From Granulosicoccus sp045110475 (GTDB lineage: Bacteria; Pseudomonadota; Gammaproteobacteria; Granulosicoccales; Granulosicoccaceae), in assembly GCA_045110475.1 (NCBI GenBank), contig JBGCGC010000042.1:1-64000 (forward strand): a DNA stretch of 64,000 nucleotides, written 5' to 3'. A program made the translations under genes and the position numbers. Shown piece after piece: positions 1 to 9,221 of this stretch. The first letter of the stretch is position 1. Each line of letters starts with the position of its first letter. The notes beneath the pieces were generated by a model. That model was not told the origin of the DNA, did no database searches, and saw only the letters and a program-made list of their open reading frames with translations.

Positions 1-142
1 ATCGAGCGAGAGTAGTCCAATTTTGAGTCAAATTTTGTGCTCATTTGAGGAGTTTAGCTGGCTAAGTGACGAAAATGAGCGCAAAATTTGGCCAAAAGTG
101 GGCTGCTCGTAGCCGATTGATTTCTGCCGTGCAGGCTCCTAG
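1..142. repeat. Long-form dispersed palindromic repeat, copy 1 (cut by window edge)
   Basis: The first 127 bases match 17941-18067 almost base for base (differences near positions 14 and 85) and match 61360-61480 in reverse complement. The left inverted end lies outside the window. The right end is shorter than in the other copies: after TTTCTGC the GC-rich arm is mostly missing and the sequence goes straight to GCAGGCTCCTAG. The inside of the repeat contains a near-perfect palindrome (CAAATTTTGTGCTCATTT against AAATGAGCGCAAAATTTG). No coding capacity is seen. It is best described as a non-autonomous MITE-like or REP-like element. Confidence 0.9.
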
Positions 143-793
143 CGTATACTGTGGCGACGATCAGCTTCTGTGTGGCGGTGCTGCGCAGGGCGGCTGGAGA
201 TACCAGGTCGCTGCGCCTGATGTTTCGTATATCGTTTTAATATAGTGCATAATAGTCCAGTCCGGTGAGAACGGATAGCCTCAGTTCTGTGCCTGGTTGG
301 GTAAACAAGTCTGGTTGGGTAAAAAAGTAAAGGCAGGCGGGGTAATACGTTAGCTCATACAGCCAGCTGACACTCGTTCAGGCCTCGTTATCTGGTTTGG
401 CGCCCATGCCGGATAACAGACAACAAATGCAAGCAGTAAGAGTTGCGATCGTTAATGCCGGAAGCCCGGTCGGTCAAGTGCTCTGGCAGCCTTCGCAACA
501 GGATCTTGTGGCGTTGGTGGGTTGTTTCGGCGGGTTGATTTCGTATGAAAAGCCGCCGGTGGTGTCTTTACCACACCTTTATTTATGCGTGGAGTTCTAG
601 GCTCGGTTAGCTGACTGGATAAGCGTCAGATGTCTCTGGGACAACCATTGCGATTGCTATGGCAGCTCCAGCACGCGCAAGGTTGGATCGATAGGCACTT
701 CCGGTACCGAAAACAGTCCGGTAGCTGATCGCAGGAGCCTTGTTTGACTTGGAAGAACAAAATGTTGATTCAAATCATGGTTAAGTTTTACGT
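143..793. other. Intergenic region with no recognised gene
   Basis: This 650-base stretch lies between repeat copy 1 and the Asn/Arg-rich protein gene. It contains a short direct repeat, TCTGGTTGGGTAAA-like, near 292-325. A 67-codon open frame at 397-600 has neither a convincing ribosome site nor a recognisable protein pattern, so I do not call it. No tRNA-like or strong terminator structure was seen. The promoter of the gene at 794 should lie here, but I could not pick it with confidence. Confidence 0.5.
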
Positions 794-2074
794 ATGACGA
801 ACAGCGATTTACACGATTCACAGTCCGGATCAGGTAGTACTTCCCAGTCATCTGGAGGCAACCAGCCTCGACAAGACTCTGGTGGTGAAGGCAATGCCCG
901 ACGCGGTGGTCAACGCCGTAGCCGCAATCGTAATCAGTCCAATGGTGGGCAGCGCGCTGATGGCGGCAACAATAACAACAATCGCAACCGTGGAAAACGT
1001 AAAAGTCGACCACAGAACCGGGGGCGTGGCGATGATGACAACATCGGTAACCGCATCGAGAAGGGTAACCGTGCGTTACGACCACCGCGCGAAATCACCG
1101 AAGAAATGGACAATATCGGCAATCGGGCGCTGCCGGAAGCTCCTGCTGCTATCGAATATGAGGACGACAACTTTGGTAATCGTGACCATTTCAATGTCAA
1201 CAACCGTTTTCCGTCCGACAGTAATCTGATTGGCATGGAAGACCCCTACCAGGTAGGCAGTCTGGTCATGGGGAGCAACGGCAGAGCTAACGGCAATCGT
1301 GGCAAGGGGCGCGGTAACAAACGAAACACTGCGGGACAGTCCGGCAATCGAGGTCAGAGCCGAAATACTCAGGGCAGGCAGACCAGAAATACAGGCTCGC
1401 AAACACGCAACAATCGGCAGCAATCTGGTTCCCAGAATCCTAATCAGGGGCAAGGCGAAGGCAATCGTCAGAATCGCAACAACCGCAATCAGAACCGCAA
1501 TCGAAATCAAAACCGCAACAATCGTAATCAGAACCGTGGGCAGAACCGCCAGTCCGAGGGTGCAAATACGAACAGCGAGGTGCGCGAAGCGAGCTCTAAA
1601 GCTGCCGAACAGAATGACAACCGAGCGTCCGTCGCCACGCCAGCTGCAGTGCAGACGCAATCAGCGCCGGTGGATAGGCCGGTAGCCGCTGAAAAGCCTG
1701 GAACTGCACCCCGCGGACGCCCTGCCAGCGCGGAAAAGGCTAATCCTCAAACCGCCAGTGAAGCTGTCGTGCGCAAGCCTCGCGCACCCCGCAAACCCGA
1801 ATCTGATGCAGGTTCAGACGGTAGCTCTGGGCCGATAAAAAAGACAGCCAAGGTAAGCAGAGCGCGAAAAGCTGCCCCCGTGAATGATGAAGCTGCGCCG
1901 TCTCCGGTAAAGAAGACCAGAGCTGTTGCTGCCAAGAAGGTGGCCAAAAAGGTAGCCAAAAAAGTGGCCTCCGCACGAGCCGACAAGTCCTCTACGTCAA
2001 CAGACGACAAGCCCAAGGCGAAACGTGCGCCGCGTGCTGCTAAGCCAAAACCACCGGCCGCTGATCAGGTTTGA
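794..2074 (+). CDS. Disordered Asn/Arg/Gln-rich protein with DN[I/F]GNR motifs and Lys/Ala-rich tail
   Basis: Not recognised as a named family. The 426 residues are low complexity in three zones. Residues 1-80 are Ser/Gly then Asn/Arg rich. A middle zone carries three short copies of D-N-I/F-G-N-R starting at Asp82, Asp106 and Asp125, in a stretch that is otherwise more ordinary and acidic (to about residue 150). Then comes a long NRNQ-type tract (about 160-255), and a C-terminal zone of KKTAK / KKVAKKVAKKVA repeats resembling histone H1-like or other nucleic-acid-binding tails. No signal peptide or membrane segment is visible. The composition suggests an RNA- or DNA-binding, intrinsically disordered cytoplasmic protein; this is inference. 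It stands alone and is convergent with the ETF-QO gene. The long antisense frames over it are artefacts of the repetitive codons. Confidence 0.75.
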   Translation: MTNSDLHDSQSGSGSTSQSSGGNQPRQDSGGEGNARRGGQRRSRNRNQSNGGQRADGGNNNNNRNRGKRKSRPQNRGRGDDDNIGNRIEKGNRALRPPREITEEMDNIGNRALPEAPAAIEYEDDNFGNRDHFNVNNRFPSDSNLIGMEDPYQVGSLVMGSNGRANGNRGKGRGNKRNTAGQSGNRGQSRNTQGRQTRNTGSQTRNNRQQSGSQNPNQGQGEGNRQNRNNRNQNRNRNQNRNNRNQNRGQNRQSEGANTNSEVREASSKAAEQNDNRASVATPAAVQTQSAPVDRPVAAEKPGTAPRGRPASAEKANPQTASEAVVRKPRAPRKPESDAGSDGSSGPIKKTAKVSRARKAAPVNDEAAPSPVKKTRAVAAKKVAKKVAKKVASARADKSSTSTDDKPKAKRAPRAAKPKPPAADQV

Positions 2075-2087
2075 TTGGTTTGTGAAT

Positions 2088-2118
2088 CCTGCGCGGCCCG
2101 CCGTGGGCGGCGTGCAGG
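2088..2118. terminator. GC-rich hairpin between convergent genes
   Basis: CCTGC...GCAGG arms with GC-rich inner sequence form an imperfect hairpin midway between the stop of the gene at 794-2074 and the stop of the ETF-QO gene. There is no T-run on either side. It resembles a degenerate short copy of the dispersed palindrome seen at 22387 and 55346 (shared CCTGCGCGGCC core), but the match is partial. Confidence 0.4.
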
Positions 2119-2161
2119 TTTCCGGCCCTGATCGTCCGGAGAACGAGGCAGGGCATATGTC

Positions 2162-3820
2162 CTACATGTTTGGGTAATTGGGTCCGCCACCGCCCTCTGG
2201 CACCACCCACGTGATGTTCTGACTGGGATCCTTGATATCGCAAGTCTTGCAGTGTATGCAATTTTGCGAGTTTATCTGGAACCTTGGTACGTCGTTTTCA
2301 ACCACTACTTCATACACTCCCACTGGACAGTAGCGCTGCGCAGGCTCAGCGAATTTTGGCAAGTTGACTTGAATGGGTATGGACGGGTCGGTTAGTTGCA
2401 GGTGAACCGGCTGGTTGTCTTCATGATTGGTGCTGGATAGAAAGACCGATGAAGGCTTGTCGAATGTCAGTTCACCATCGGGTCTGGAGTACTTGGGCTT
2501 GAAGCTATTGTCAGCCGGTAAAAGGCAGGCATGATCGGGCTTGTCGTCCTTGAATTCAAACGGAAGTCTGCCGCCGAAAAAATTCTGGTCCAGAAAGTTG
2601 TAGGCTCCGCCGAGATACATACCAAACTTATGCAACACGGGTCCCCAGTTTCTTGAGCTTTTCAGCTCGTCACCAGCCCAGCTCTGCATGAATGCTCCAT
2701 CGTATTCAGACAACTCCCGACCATCGTCTCCGTTGGCCAGTGCAGCGGCTATGGTTTCTGCAGCGACCATGCCGGATTTCATGGCCATATGCGTACCCTT
2801 CAACTTGGCGAAGTTGAGCGTGCCTGCATCGCAGCCAATGAGTAGAGCGCCCGGCATGCTCATTTTCGGCAGCGAGTTGAGACCGCCTTTGACAATGGCT
2901 CGCGCTCCATAGCTGATTCTCTCACCTCCTTCTAGCACATCTCTGACGACGCGATGTTCCTTGAAGCGCTGGAACTCATCGAAGGTACTTAAATGAGGGT
3001 TGGAGTAATTGAGATCTATTATCAGTCCGACGACCACCTGATTGTTCTCGAGGTGATACATGAATCCGCCCCCCGTGGTTTTTGTTTCAGACAGCGGCCA
3101 TCCCGCACCGTGCACGACAGCGCCCGGCTCGTGCTTGTCAGGATCGATTTGCCAGAGTTCCTTGAGACCGATGCCATAGTGCTGCGGTGATTTACCCTCG
3201 TCCAGCTTGAACTGATTGATCAGTTGCTTGCCCAGATGTCCGCGACACCCTTCTGAGAAAACCGTATATTTGGCGTGCAATTCCATGCCTCGCTCGTGAC
3301 CATCCTTGGGCTTGCCATTGATGTCCAGTCCCATGTCGCCGGTAGCTACTCCCTTAATGCGACCATCGTCGTGGTAGAGAATTTCGGCTGCGGCAAACCC
3401 CGGAAAGATCTCTACACCCAGGCTTTCGGCCTGTTCGCCCAGCCAGCGGGTCAGATTGCCAAGACTGGCGACGTAGTTGCCATGATTGTGCATGGTTTTT
3501 GGAGACAGAAAATTCGGCATCTTCACTGAGGTACCCGGACTTGTAAAAAATCGAATGTCGTCGCGTGTAACCGGGGTATTTAACGGGGCGCCGCTGTTTT
3601 TCCAGTCCGGGAAAAGCTCATCAAGCGCGCGAGGTTCTATGACGGCACCTGAAAGGATATGTGCACCGACCTCGGACCCCTTTTCAAGAACAACCACACT
3701 GATTTCTTGCTCGCTCTCTTGTGCAATCTGCATGAGTCGGCAAGCGGTCGCAAGTCCGGCAGGGCCTGCCCCGACGATAACGACGTCAAATTCCATCGAT
3801 TCTCTTTCTTCAGTACTCAT
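2162..3820 (-). CDS. etfD: Electron transfer flavoprotein-ubiquinone oxidoreductase (ETF-QO)
   Basis: Passes electrons from reduced electron-transfer flavoprotein to the membrane quinone pool, so it links fatty-acid and amino-acid acyl-CoA dehydrogenases to respiration. The 552-residue length is usual for the family. An FAD-binding GxGxxG stretch (VVIVGAGPAGLATA) sits at residues 14-27. The C-terminal ferredoxin-like domain has Cys498 (YCPVGVYEV) and Cys521, Cys524 and Cys527 (CIHCKTCDIKDP), the ligands of the 4Fe-4S cluster. The protein has no signal peptide and is a peripheral inner-membrane enzyme in known members. The chosen start gives MSTEERESMEFD; a start at Met9 would also keep the FAD motif. 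No etfAB genes are in the window. The acyl-CoA genes at 11.8-14.8 kb and 18 kb would be its metabolic upstream partners. Confidence 0.96.
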   Translation of the reverse strand: MSTEERESMEFDVVIVGAGPAGLATACRLMQIAQESEQEISVVVLEKGSEVGAHILSGAVIEPRALDELFPDWKNSGAPLNTPVTRDDIRFFTSPGTSVKMPNFLSPKTMHNHGNYVASLGNLTRWLGEQAESLGVEIFPGFAAAEILYHDDGRIKGVATGDMGLDINGKPKDGHERGMELHAKYTVFSEGCRGHLGKQLINQFKLDEGKSPQHYGIGLKELWQIDPDKHEPGAVVHGAGWPLSETKTTGGGFMYHLENNQVVVGLIIDLNYSNPHLSTFDEFQRFKEHRVVRDVLEGGERISYGARAIVKGGLNSLPKMSMPGALLIGCDAGTLNFAKLKGTHMAMKSGMVAAETIAAALANGDDGRELSEYDGAFMQSWAGDELKSSRNWGPVLHKFGMYLGGAYNFLDQNFFGGRLPFEFKDDKPDHACLLPADNSFKPKYSRPDGELTFDKPSSVFLSSTNHEDNQPVHLQLTDPSIPIQVNLPKFAEPAQRYCPVGVYEVVVENDVPRFQINSQNCIHCKTCDIKDPSQNITWVVPEGGGGPNYPNM

Positions 3821-3936
3821 TTACGATCTCACTGATTCCTGTTTACCTTGCGGATACCTACGAACCCGGATAGTCAATAGGTTAGGCGTTAAGAGTGGAG
3901 AGCACGTTACTCTCGATTACGTTTTACAGGCTGCAC

Positions 3937-5361
3937 TCAGGCGACAGATTCACGATGGAACTTGTCAAGTGCAAGCAGGTCGGTGGTTTTACCCGCCTTG
4001 GCACTTCTAACACGCGCGCCGTGTTCGTCTGCCAGCTTACCAGCCAACGCCTGCGAGGCGCGCTTCTCGCCATGAACCAGCAGTACCGGTGGCGCGCCCT
4101 TGAAATTAGCATACCAGTCGAGCAGGCCTTGCTGATCGGCATGGGCTGACAATCCTCCTACCGTGTGGATTTTTGCGCGTACCTTGATTCGATCGCCCCA
4201 GATGCGCACCGTATTCTTCCCGTCGACCAGCTTTCGTCCCAATGAGCCCGGCGATTGATAGCCTGAGATGATGACATGTGCATCTGGTCGCCACAGGTTA
4301 TGTTTTAAATGATGCATTATTCTGCCACCTGTGCACATGCCGCTGCCGGCAATAACGATGGCCCCGGAAGCCATTTTGTTAATTGCGCGCGAATCATCTG
4401 CGGTCTGTGAGAATTTCAGATTGGGCATGGCCAGTAACGGGCCATTTTTCTTGTAAAACGCCGCTGCCTCATCGTCATAGAGTGCCGTGTGACTGAGGTA
4501 AACCTCGCTGGCCCGAATCGCCATCGGGCTATCGAGAAATATCTGCCAGCGATCCAGATTCCACGACTCGAAATAGCGAGCCATTGTGTACAGAATCATC
4601 TGGCTTCGACCGACCGAAAATGCCGGAATCAGGATATTGCCGCGCACACTGCTCAGTTCGCTGGCGATTTCACTGACCTCGGCCAGTGTTTCTGACCAAT
4701 CCCTGTGAAGACGGTTTCCGTAGGTGCTTTCCATCAGGACAAGATCAGCCTTGTCCAGATAGGTGAAATCACGCAGGATAGGCGACCCACGGTGGCCTAG
4801 ATCACCACTGAAAACTACCATCCGGGTCTGATCACCTTCCACCAGAGTAATCTCGACCATTGCAGAACCCATGATATGTCCTGCGTCGAACAGCCTGATT
4901 GAAACGCCGTTGGCCACTTTGACGGATTCGCCATAGACAACGGCTTCGAGACGATCAAAGGTATTCTCTACAGCCTGTTGATCATAAAGCGGCTTGAGAA
5001 GCTTCTTGCCAGCACGCCGGCGTTTTTTGTTCCGGTATTCAACATCGCGAGCATTGAGGTGTGCCGAATCCTTGAGCAGGATATTCACCAGATCACAACT
5101 GGCAGCGTGTGTGTAGATCTTGCCGCTGAAACCTTGATCGAGCAGAATAGGCAGGCGGCCGCAATGGTCGATGTGCGCGTGACTGAGCACAACGGCGTCC
5201 AGTTCTGCAGGGTTGAACGGAAAAGGGTCGTGGTTGCGCAGTTCATCCTTTGAACGGCCCTGTATCAGGCCGCAGTCGAACAATACCTTGACACCTTCGA
5301 GCTCTATCAGATGGCACGAGCCGGTGACTTCTTCGGTAGCACCAAAACTAGTCAGTTTCAT
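3937..5361 (-). CDS. MBL-fold beta-CASP RNA-processing exonuclease
   Basis: A metallo-beta-lactamase-fold nuclease of the CPSF/Ysh1-like group, expected to cut RNA with two zinc ions. The zinc motif HAHIDH is at residues 61-66, SGDLGH supplies the bridging aspartate near residue 190, and the beta-CASP part contains AGSGMCTGGRIMHHL and the late histidine in GGLSAHADQ. The 474-residue length fits stand-alone bacterial members rather than RNase J, which is longer. The protein is cytoplasmic with no signal peptide. It is transcribed divergently from rlmL with about 190 bp between the start codons. The C-terminal 30 residues are Lys/Arg rich. Substrate is unknown from sequence; an RNA target is inferred from family knowledge. 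Confidence 0.92.
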   Translation of the reverse strand: MKLTSFGATEEVTGSCHLIELEGVKVLFDCGLIQGRSKDELRNHDPFPFNPAELDAVVLSHAHIDHCGRLPILLDQGFSGKIYTHAASCDLVNILLKDSAHLNARDVEYRNKKRRRAGKKLLKPLYDQQAVENTFDRLEAVVYGESVKVANGVSIRLFDAGHIMGSAMVEITLVEGDQTRMVVFSGDLGHRGSPILRDFTYLDKADLVLMESTYGNRLHRDWSETLAEVSEIASELSSVRGNILIPAFSVGRSQMILYTMARYFESWNLDRWQIFLDSPMAIRASEVYLSHTALYDDEAAAFYKKNGPLLAMPNLKFSQTADDSRAINKMASGAIVIAGSGMCTGGRIMHHLKHNLWRPDAHVIISGYQSPGSLGRKLVDGKNTVRIWGDRIKVRAKIHTVGGLSAHADQQGLLDWYANFKGAPPVLLVHGEKRASQALAGKLADEHGARVRSAKAGKTTDLLALDKFHRESVA

Positions 5362-5551
5362 GTTTATCTCAAACTCAATTGTGCGCTGTTGTGGCAGGCG
5401 CTTCGCGAGCTTCGTATACTATGCCTGCTCCGTCGCTTTGGATACTAACGCGGACTCTGCATGAAAGCACCTGTTCGTTTCAGCAACACGCAGGTTTCCG
5501 TCGATCGTCCGGATAATCATTCCGCAAGACATTCACACAGGTTATTCGCCG

Positions 5552-7861
5552 TTGCCCACTTCTACCGCGCCGCTTCAGTCTTTCGCCGACGACATTGAGT
5601 TTTACGCAACTTGTGGCACCGGTCTGGATGGCTTGCTTGCGGCAGAATTCAGACAACTGGGTTTTTCACGGGTGCAGAGCGCGGGTGCCGGTGTTCGCTT
5701 CACGGGTTCGATATCCGATGGCTATCGAGCCTGCCTCTGGTCGCGGCTGGCCAATCGAGTGCTTTTGCCGATTCATCGTGGACCCGCATTAGGGCCAGAT
5801 GCGCTATACGAGCTCACACAGCAGGTTGAATGGTCAGAGCATCTTGATGTCGATGGGTCGCTGGCTGTAGATTTCTTCACCGCTAATTCTGAAATCACGC
5901 ACTCGCAATATGGCGCGCTCAAGGTTAAGGATGCGGTGGTTGATCAGTTTCGTGAGAATGTCGGCAGACGACCCAATGTTGACAGAGACACGCCAGATGT
6001 TCGAATCAATGTGTATCTTTTCCGAAATCAGGCAAGAATTGCTATCGATCTGTCCGGCAGTAGCCTGCACCGACGTGGCTATCGAGGCCCTGCCGGACTG
6101 GCGCCGCTGAAAGAAAACCTTGCCGCGGCCGTTCTTATTGCCAGCGGATGGCCCGACGCCATCGAACAGGGCAAGTGTCTGTTCGACCCCATGTGCGGCT
6201 CGGGAACCTTGCTGATAGAAGCTGGCCTGATTGCAACCCGTCGGGCGCCGGGTCTTTTGCGAGACTATTTTGGTTTTCTGGGCTGGAAACATCATGATGA
6301 TGCTATCTGGCAGGCCTTGATGAATGACGCAAGAGACTGTATCAGCGACGCTTCCGTGGTGATAGCTGGCGCAGATCAGGACCCGGAAGCGATAGACAGC
6401 TGTTTGCAGAATATCAAGGCTGCAGGCCTGTCGGAGGTAGTTTCTGTCAGCTGTCAGGCGCTGACCAGTTCGCCGCCTGCGTCGGTCATTGCAAATGGTC
6501 CCGGTTTTCTGGTTACCAATCCACCCTATGGTGAACGACTGGCAGCAGATGCATCGTTCTATGCTGGCATCGGTACCGAACTAAGTCGATTTTATGCGGG
6601 TTGGACATGCAACCTTTTTACCGCAGTTGCAGCACCCGTTACGCGTGCAAGGCTCCCTTTGTCGCCCCTGCTGAATACAAGAAACGGTGGCATCGATTGT
6701 GTTCTGCTTCAAGGACAGATACCCGCCGCTATTCGTGGTCAGGTTGATCAACACGAGTCAGCCAACATACCGCTTGCCACACCTGATGATGAAAGTGCCT
6801 CAGCCCATCCGCAAGCCGCGTTGTATCGTGCGCAAAGTCCCGGCGACAAGATAATCACCACAGATGCGGGGATGGGCATCGATGCCACGCCTTTTGTCAA
6901 TCGCCTGAAAAAAAATCAGAGAGCCTTGAAAGGCTGGTTAAAACAAAACAGGATTTCTGCGTACCGCCTTTACGATTCCGACCTACCCGAATTTGCCGTG
7001 GCTATTGACATCTTTATAGAAGGCGATACGAGACACTGTGTTGTGCAGGAATATCAGGCACCGCAAACTGTCAATGCCGCCATGGCGCAGGCTCGACTGG
7101 CGGCTCTCATGCAGGCTTTGCCCGAAGCCACTGGAGCCCTGGCTGCGAATATTCATCTGAAGGTACGGCAGGTAAAAACCGGCAATACTCAGTATGAAAG
7201 GTTTCAGTCGGCGGGTTCGAAAACCGTTACGGTGGATGAGTTTGACACAAAGCTGGAACTCAATCTGAGCGACTATCTGGATACCGGATTGTTTCTGGAT
7301 CACCGCCCCGTGCGGCGTTATATTCACCAGCATGCCAAAGGCAAACGCTTTCTGAACCTCTTTGCCTACACGGGCACCGCAACCGTTGCCGCCGTTTCCG
7401 GCGGCGCAGCCAGTAGTGTGTCAGTGGACTCATCCAACCGGTATTGTCAGTGGGCGAGGCGAAACCTTGACCACAATGGTGCGGCAGCGCAGTTGCACGA
7501 AGTCGTGCGTCAGGATGTTTTTACCTGGATGGAAGGCGCACTACCGGGATTGTCCGGCAGTCATCGATTTGATCTGGTCTTGCTTGATCCGCCCACGTTT
7601 TCTAATTCAAGCGATCATGCGCAGGACTGGGATGTACAACGTGACCACGTTGCAGCGATTGATGCCTGTCTGTCGTTAATGGCACCCGGTGCCCTGTTGA
7701 TATTTTCTAACAATTATCGTCGCTTCAAGCTTGATGCAAAATTGCTGGAAAAGAACATGAATCGGGGCATTCGCGTAGAAGATCGGAGTCGATGGTCGAT
7801 AGACAGGGATTTTCATCGTAACCAGCGAATTCATCAATGCTGGTTTATTTTCAAGGACTAA
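5552..7861 (+). CDS. rlmL: Bifunctional 23S rRNA m2G2445 / m7G2069 methyltransferase RlmKL
   Basis: Two methyltransferases fused in one 769-residue protein, as usual in gammaproteobacteria. The N-terminal half has a THUMP RNA-binding region (about 55-165) and a Rossmann methyltransferase with FDPMCGSGT at 211-219 and the catalytic NPPYGER from Asn323, which corresponds to RlmL (N2 of G2445). The C-terminal half has FLNLFAYTGTATV from residue 600 and LLDPPTF near 680, which corresponds to RlmK (N7 of G2069). It acts on 23S rRNA during ribosome assembly. The start is a TTG at 5552; no better in-frame ATG lies before the conserved IEFYATCGTGLDGLLAAEF segment. It is followed after 48 bp by sohB. 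Confidence 0.96.
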   Translation: MPTSTAPLQSFADDIEFYATCGTGLDGLLAAEFRQLGFSRVQSAGAGVRFTGSISDGYRACLWSRLANRVLLPIHRGPALGPDALYELTQQVEWSEHLDVDGSLAVDFFTANSEITHSQYGALKVKDAVVDQFRENVGRRPNVDRDTPDVRINVYLFRNQARIAIDLSGSSLHRRGYRGPAGLAPLKENLAAAVLIASGWPDAIEQGKCLFDPMCGSGTLLIEAGLIATRRAPGLLRDYFGFLGWKHHDDAIWQALMNDARDCISDASVVIAGADQDPEAIDSCLQNIKAAGLSEVVSVSCQALTSSPPASVIANGPGFLVTNPPYGERLAADASFYAGIGTELSRFYAGWTCNLFTAVAAPVTRARLPLSPLLNTRNGGIDCVLLQGQIPAAIRGQVDQHESANIPLATPDDESASAHPQAALYRAQSPGDKIITTDAGMGIDATPFVNRLKKNQRALKGWLKQNRISAYRLYDSDLPEFAVAIDIFIEGDTRHCVVQEYQAPQTVNAAMAQARLAALMQALPEATGALAANIHLKVRQVKTGNTQYERFQSAGSKTVTVDEFDTKLELNLSDYLDTGLFLDHRPVRRYIHQHAKGKRFLNLFAYTGTATVAAVSGGAASSVSVDSSNRYCQWARRNLDHNGAAAQLHEVVRQDVFTWMEGALPGLSGSHRFDLVLLDPPTFSNSSDHAQDWDVQRDHVAAIDACLSLMAPGALLIFSNNYRRFKLDAKLLEKNMNRGIRVEDRSRWSIDRDFHRNQRIHQCWFIFKD

Positions 7862-7909
7862 TACCTGAATTAGCAGGTCTTAAATTTTTATTTTCCCGAG
7901 GGTTTTTCA

Positions 7910-9013
7910 GTGGCTGAGTTTTTTTACGAATATGGGTTGTTTTTCCTCAAGGCGCTGACATTTGTCATAGCAGTGGGATTGATAATCTTGTCCATAGTAG
8001 CTGCAGCATCGCGTTCAAAAGGAGGCGGTGGCCCGGGCCGTGACGGGCATATCGAAATCAAAAAATATAACGAACGACTTGAAGATCTTCAGTATGCGCT
8101 GTCTTTTTCCCTGCTAAATCCCGCGCAGCAGAAAGAGGCCGAAAAAGAGAAGAAGGCCGAGCGCAAAGCTGAAAAAAAGGCGGAAAAAGCAGCTGCAAAA
8201 ATTGCCAGAAAACAGCGCGGCAGTGGTGAGACCATTGTTGCTGAAAAGACCAGAAACAGGCTTTATGTTCTGGATTTTGATGGTGACATTCGTGCCACTG
8301 AAGTTGAGAAACTTCGCCGTGAGATAACGGCCGTTCTGACAACAGCCACAGCCGATGATGAAGTCCTTGTTCGGCTGGAGAGTGGGGGTGGCATGGTGAC
8401 CTCCTACGGCCTGGCTGCCTCGCAACTCGATCGTATCCGCGATCAGAAAATACCGTTGACCATTTGCGTTGACAAGGTAGCAGCAAGTGGCGGATACATG
8501 ATGGCCTGTGTTGCGGACAAGCTTATTGCCGCACCTTTCGCTGTTCTGGGATCAATTGGCGTTGTTGCCCAGATTCCTAACTTCCACCGGCTGCTCAAGG
8601 AATTAAATATCGACTTTGAGCTGCTTACAGCCGGTAAATACAAACGAACGCTCACAGTATTTGGCGAAAACACCGATGAGGCTCGCAATAAATTTCTCGA
8701 GGATATCGAGAGGATCCACGTGCAATTCAAAACCTATGTCAGCGAGCGCCGCCCGCAACTGGACATCGAACAGGTCGCCACCGGGGAGATTTGGTCTGGT
8801 CAGGACACACTGGATCTGCATCTGGCCGACAAGCTCTCTACCAGTGATCAATACCTCAATGATGCCTGTGAAGAGCGAGAAGTGCTGGTATTGAGTTATA
8901 AGGAAAAGAAGAGTTTGTCAGAGCGGTTTTCACTGGGAATGCAAAACACGATCGATGGCGTGCTCATCAAGTGGCTGGATAGACTGGCCAAAAGCCGCTA
9001 TTCGGCAGGATAA
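7910..9013 (+). CDS. sohB: Inner-membrane S49 peptidase SohB
   Basis: Signal-peptide-peptidase-like serine protease of family S49. One N-terminal membrane segment (about residues 8-33) is followed by a long Glu/Lys/Ala-rich charged helix (about 75-105), then the peptidase domain. Ser193 in VAASGGYMM is the nucleophile and Lys245 in TAGKYKRTL is the general base, spaced 52 residues apart as in SppA. The DKLIAAPFAVLGSIGV stretch is characteristic. The 367 residues match SohB and not the longer SppA. The start is GTG at 7910, preceded by a CCGAGGG-like ribosome site. The known role is periplasm-facing cleavage of residual signal peptides or membrane proteins. Confidence 0.94.
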   Translation: MAEFFYEYGLFFLKALTFVIAVGLIILSIVAAASRSKGGGGPGRDGHIEIKKYNERLEDLQYALSFSLLNPAQQKEAEKEKKAERKAEKKAEKAAAKIARKQRGSGETIVAEKTRNRLYVLDFDGDIRATEVEKLRREITAVLTTATADDEVLVRLESGGGMVTSYGLAASQLDRIRDQKIPLTICVDKVAASGGYMMACVADKLIAAPFAVLGSIGVVAQIPNFHRLLKELNIDFELLTAGKYKRTLTVFGENTDEARNKFLEDIERIHVQFKTYVSERRPQLDIEQVATGEIWSGQDTLDLHLADKLSTSDQYLNDACEEREVLVLSYKEKKSLSERFSLGMQNTIDGVLIKWLDRLAKSRYSAG

Positions 9014-9221
9014 GACCGATAAAAATACCATTAAACTGGATTTAACCAGCGCGAGAAGTTCCGTAAACTGTTACATGTTGCTAAACTAACGTGGCTAAGC
9101 CTTCTGTAGCGACGTGTACACATTGGCGTCCCAGAGTCGCCGCCTTGGCCCAGCATCGCATGGAAATGCAATGAACGGCTCCCTTGACGTTCACCAATCA
9201 GGGCAACTTATACGGCATCTC

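Noticed and set aside
397..600. A 67-codon frame in the first intergenic region
   Set aside because: No ribosome site, no recognisable pattern and no neighbour to support it.
1076..1660. A 194-codon minus-strand frame with many hydrophobic stretches
   Set aside because: It is the antisense of the Asn/Arg/Gln-rich repeats of the gene at 794-2074; reading those codons backwards gives Val/Ile/Ala-rich sequence that mimics membrane segments.
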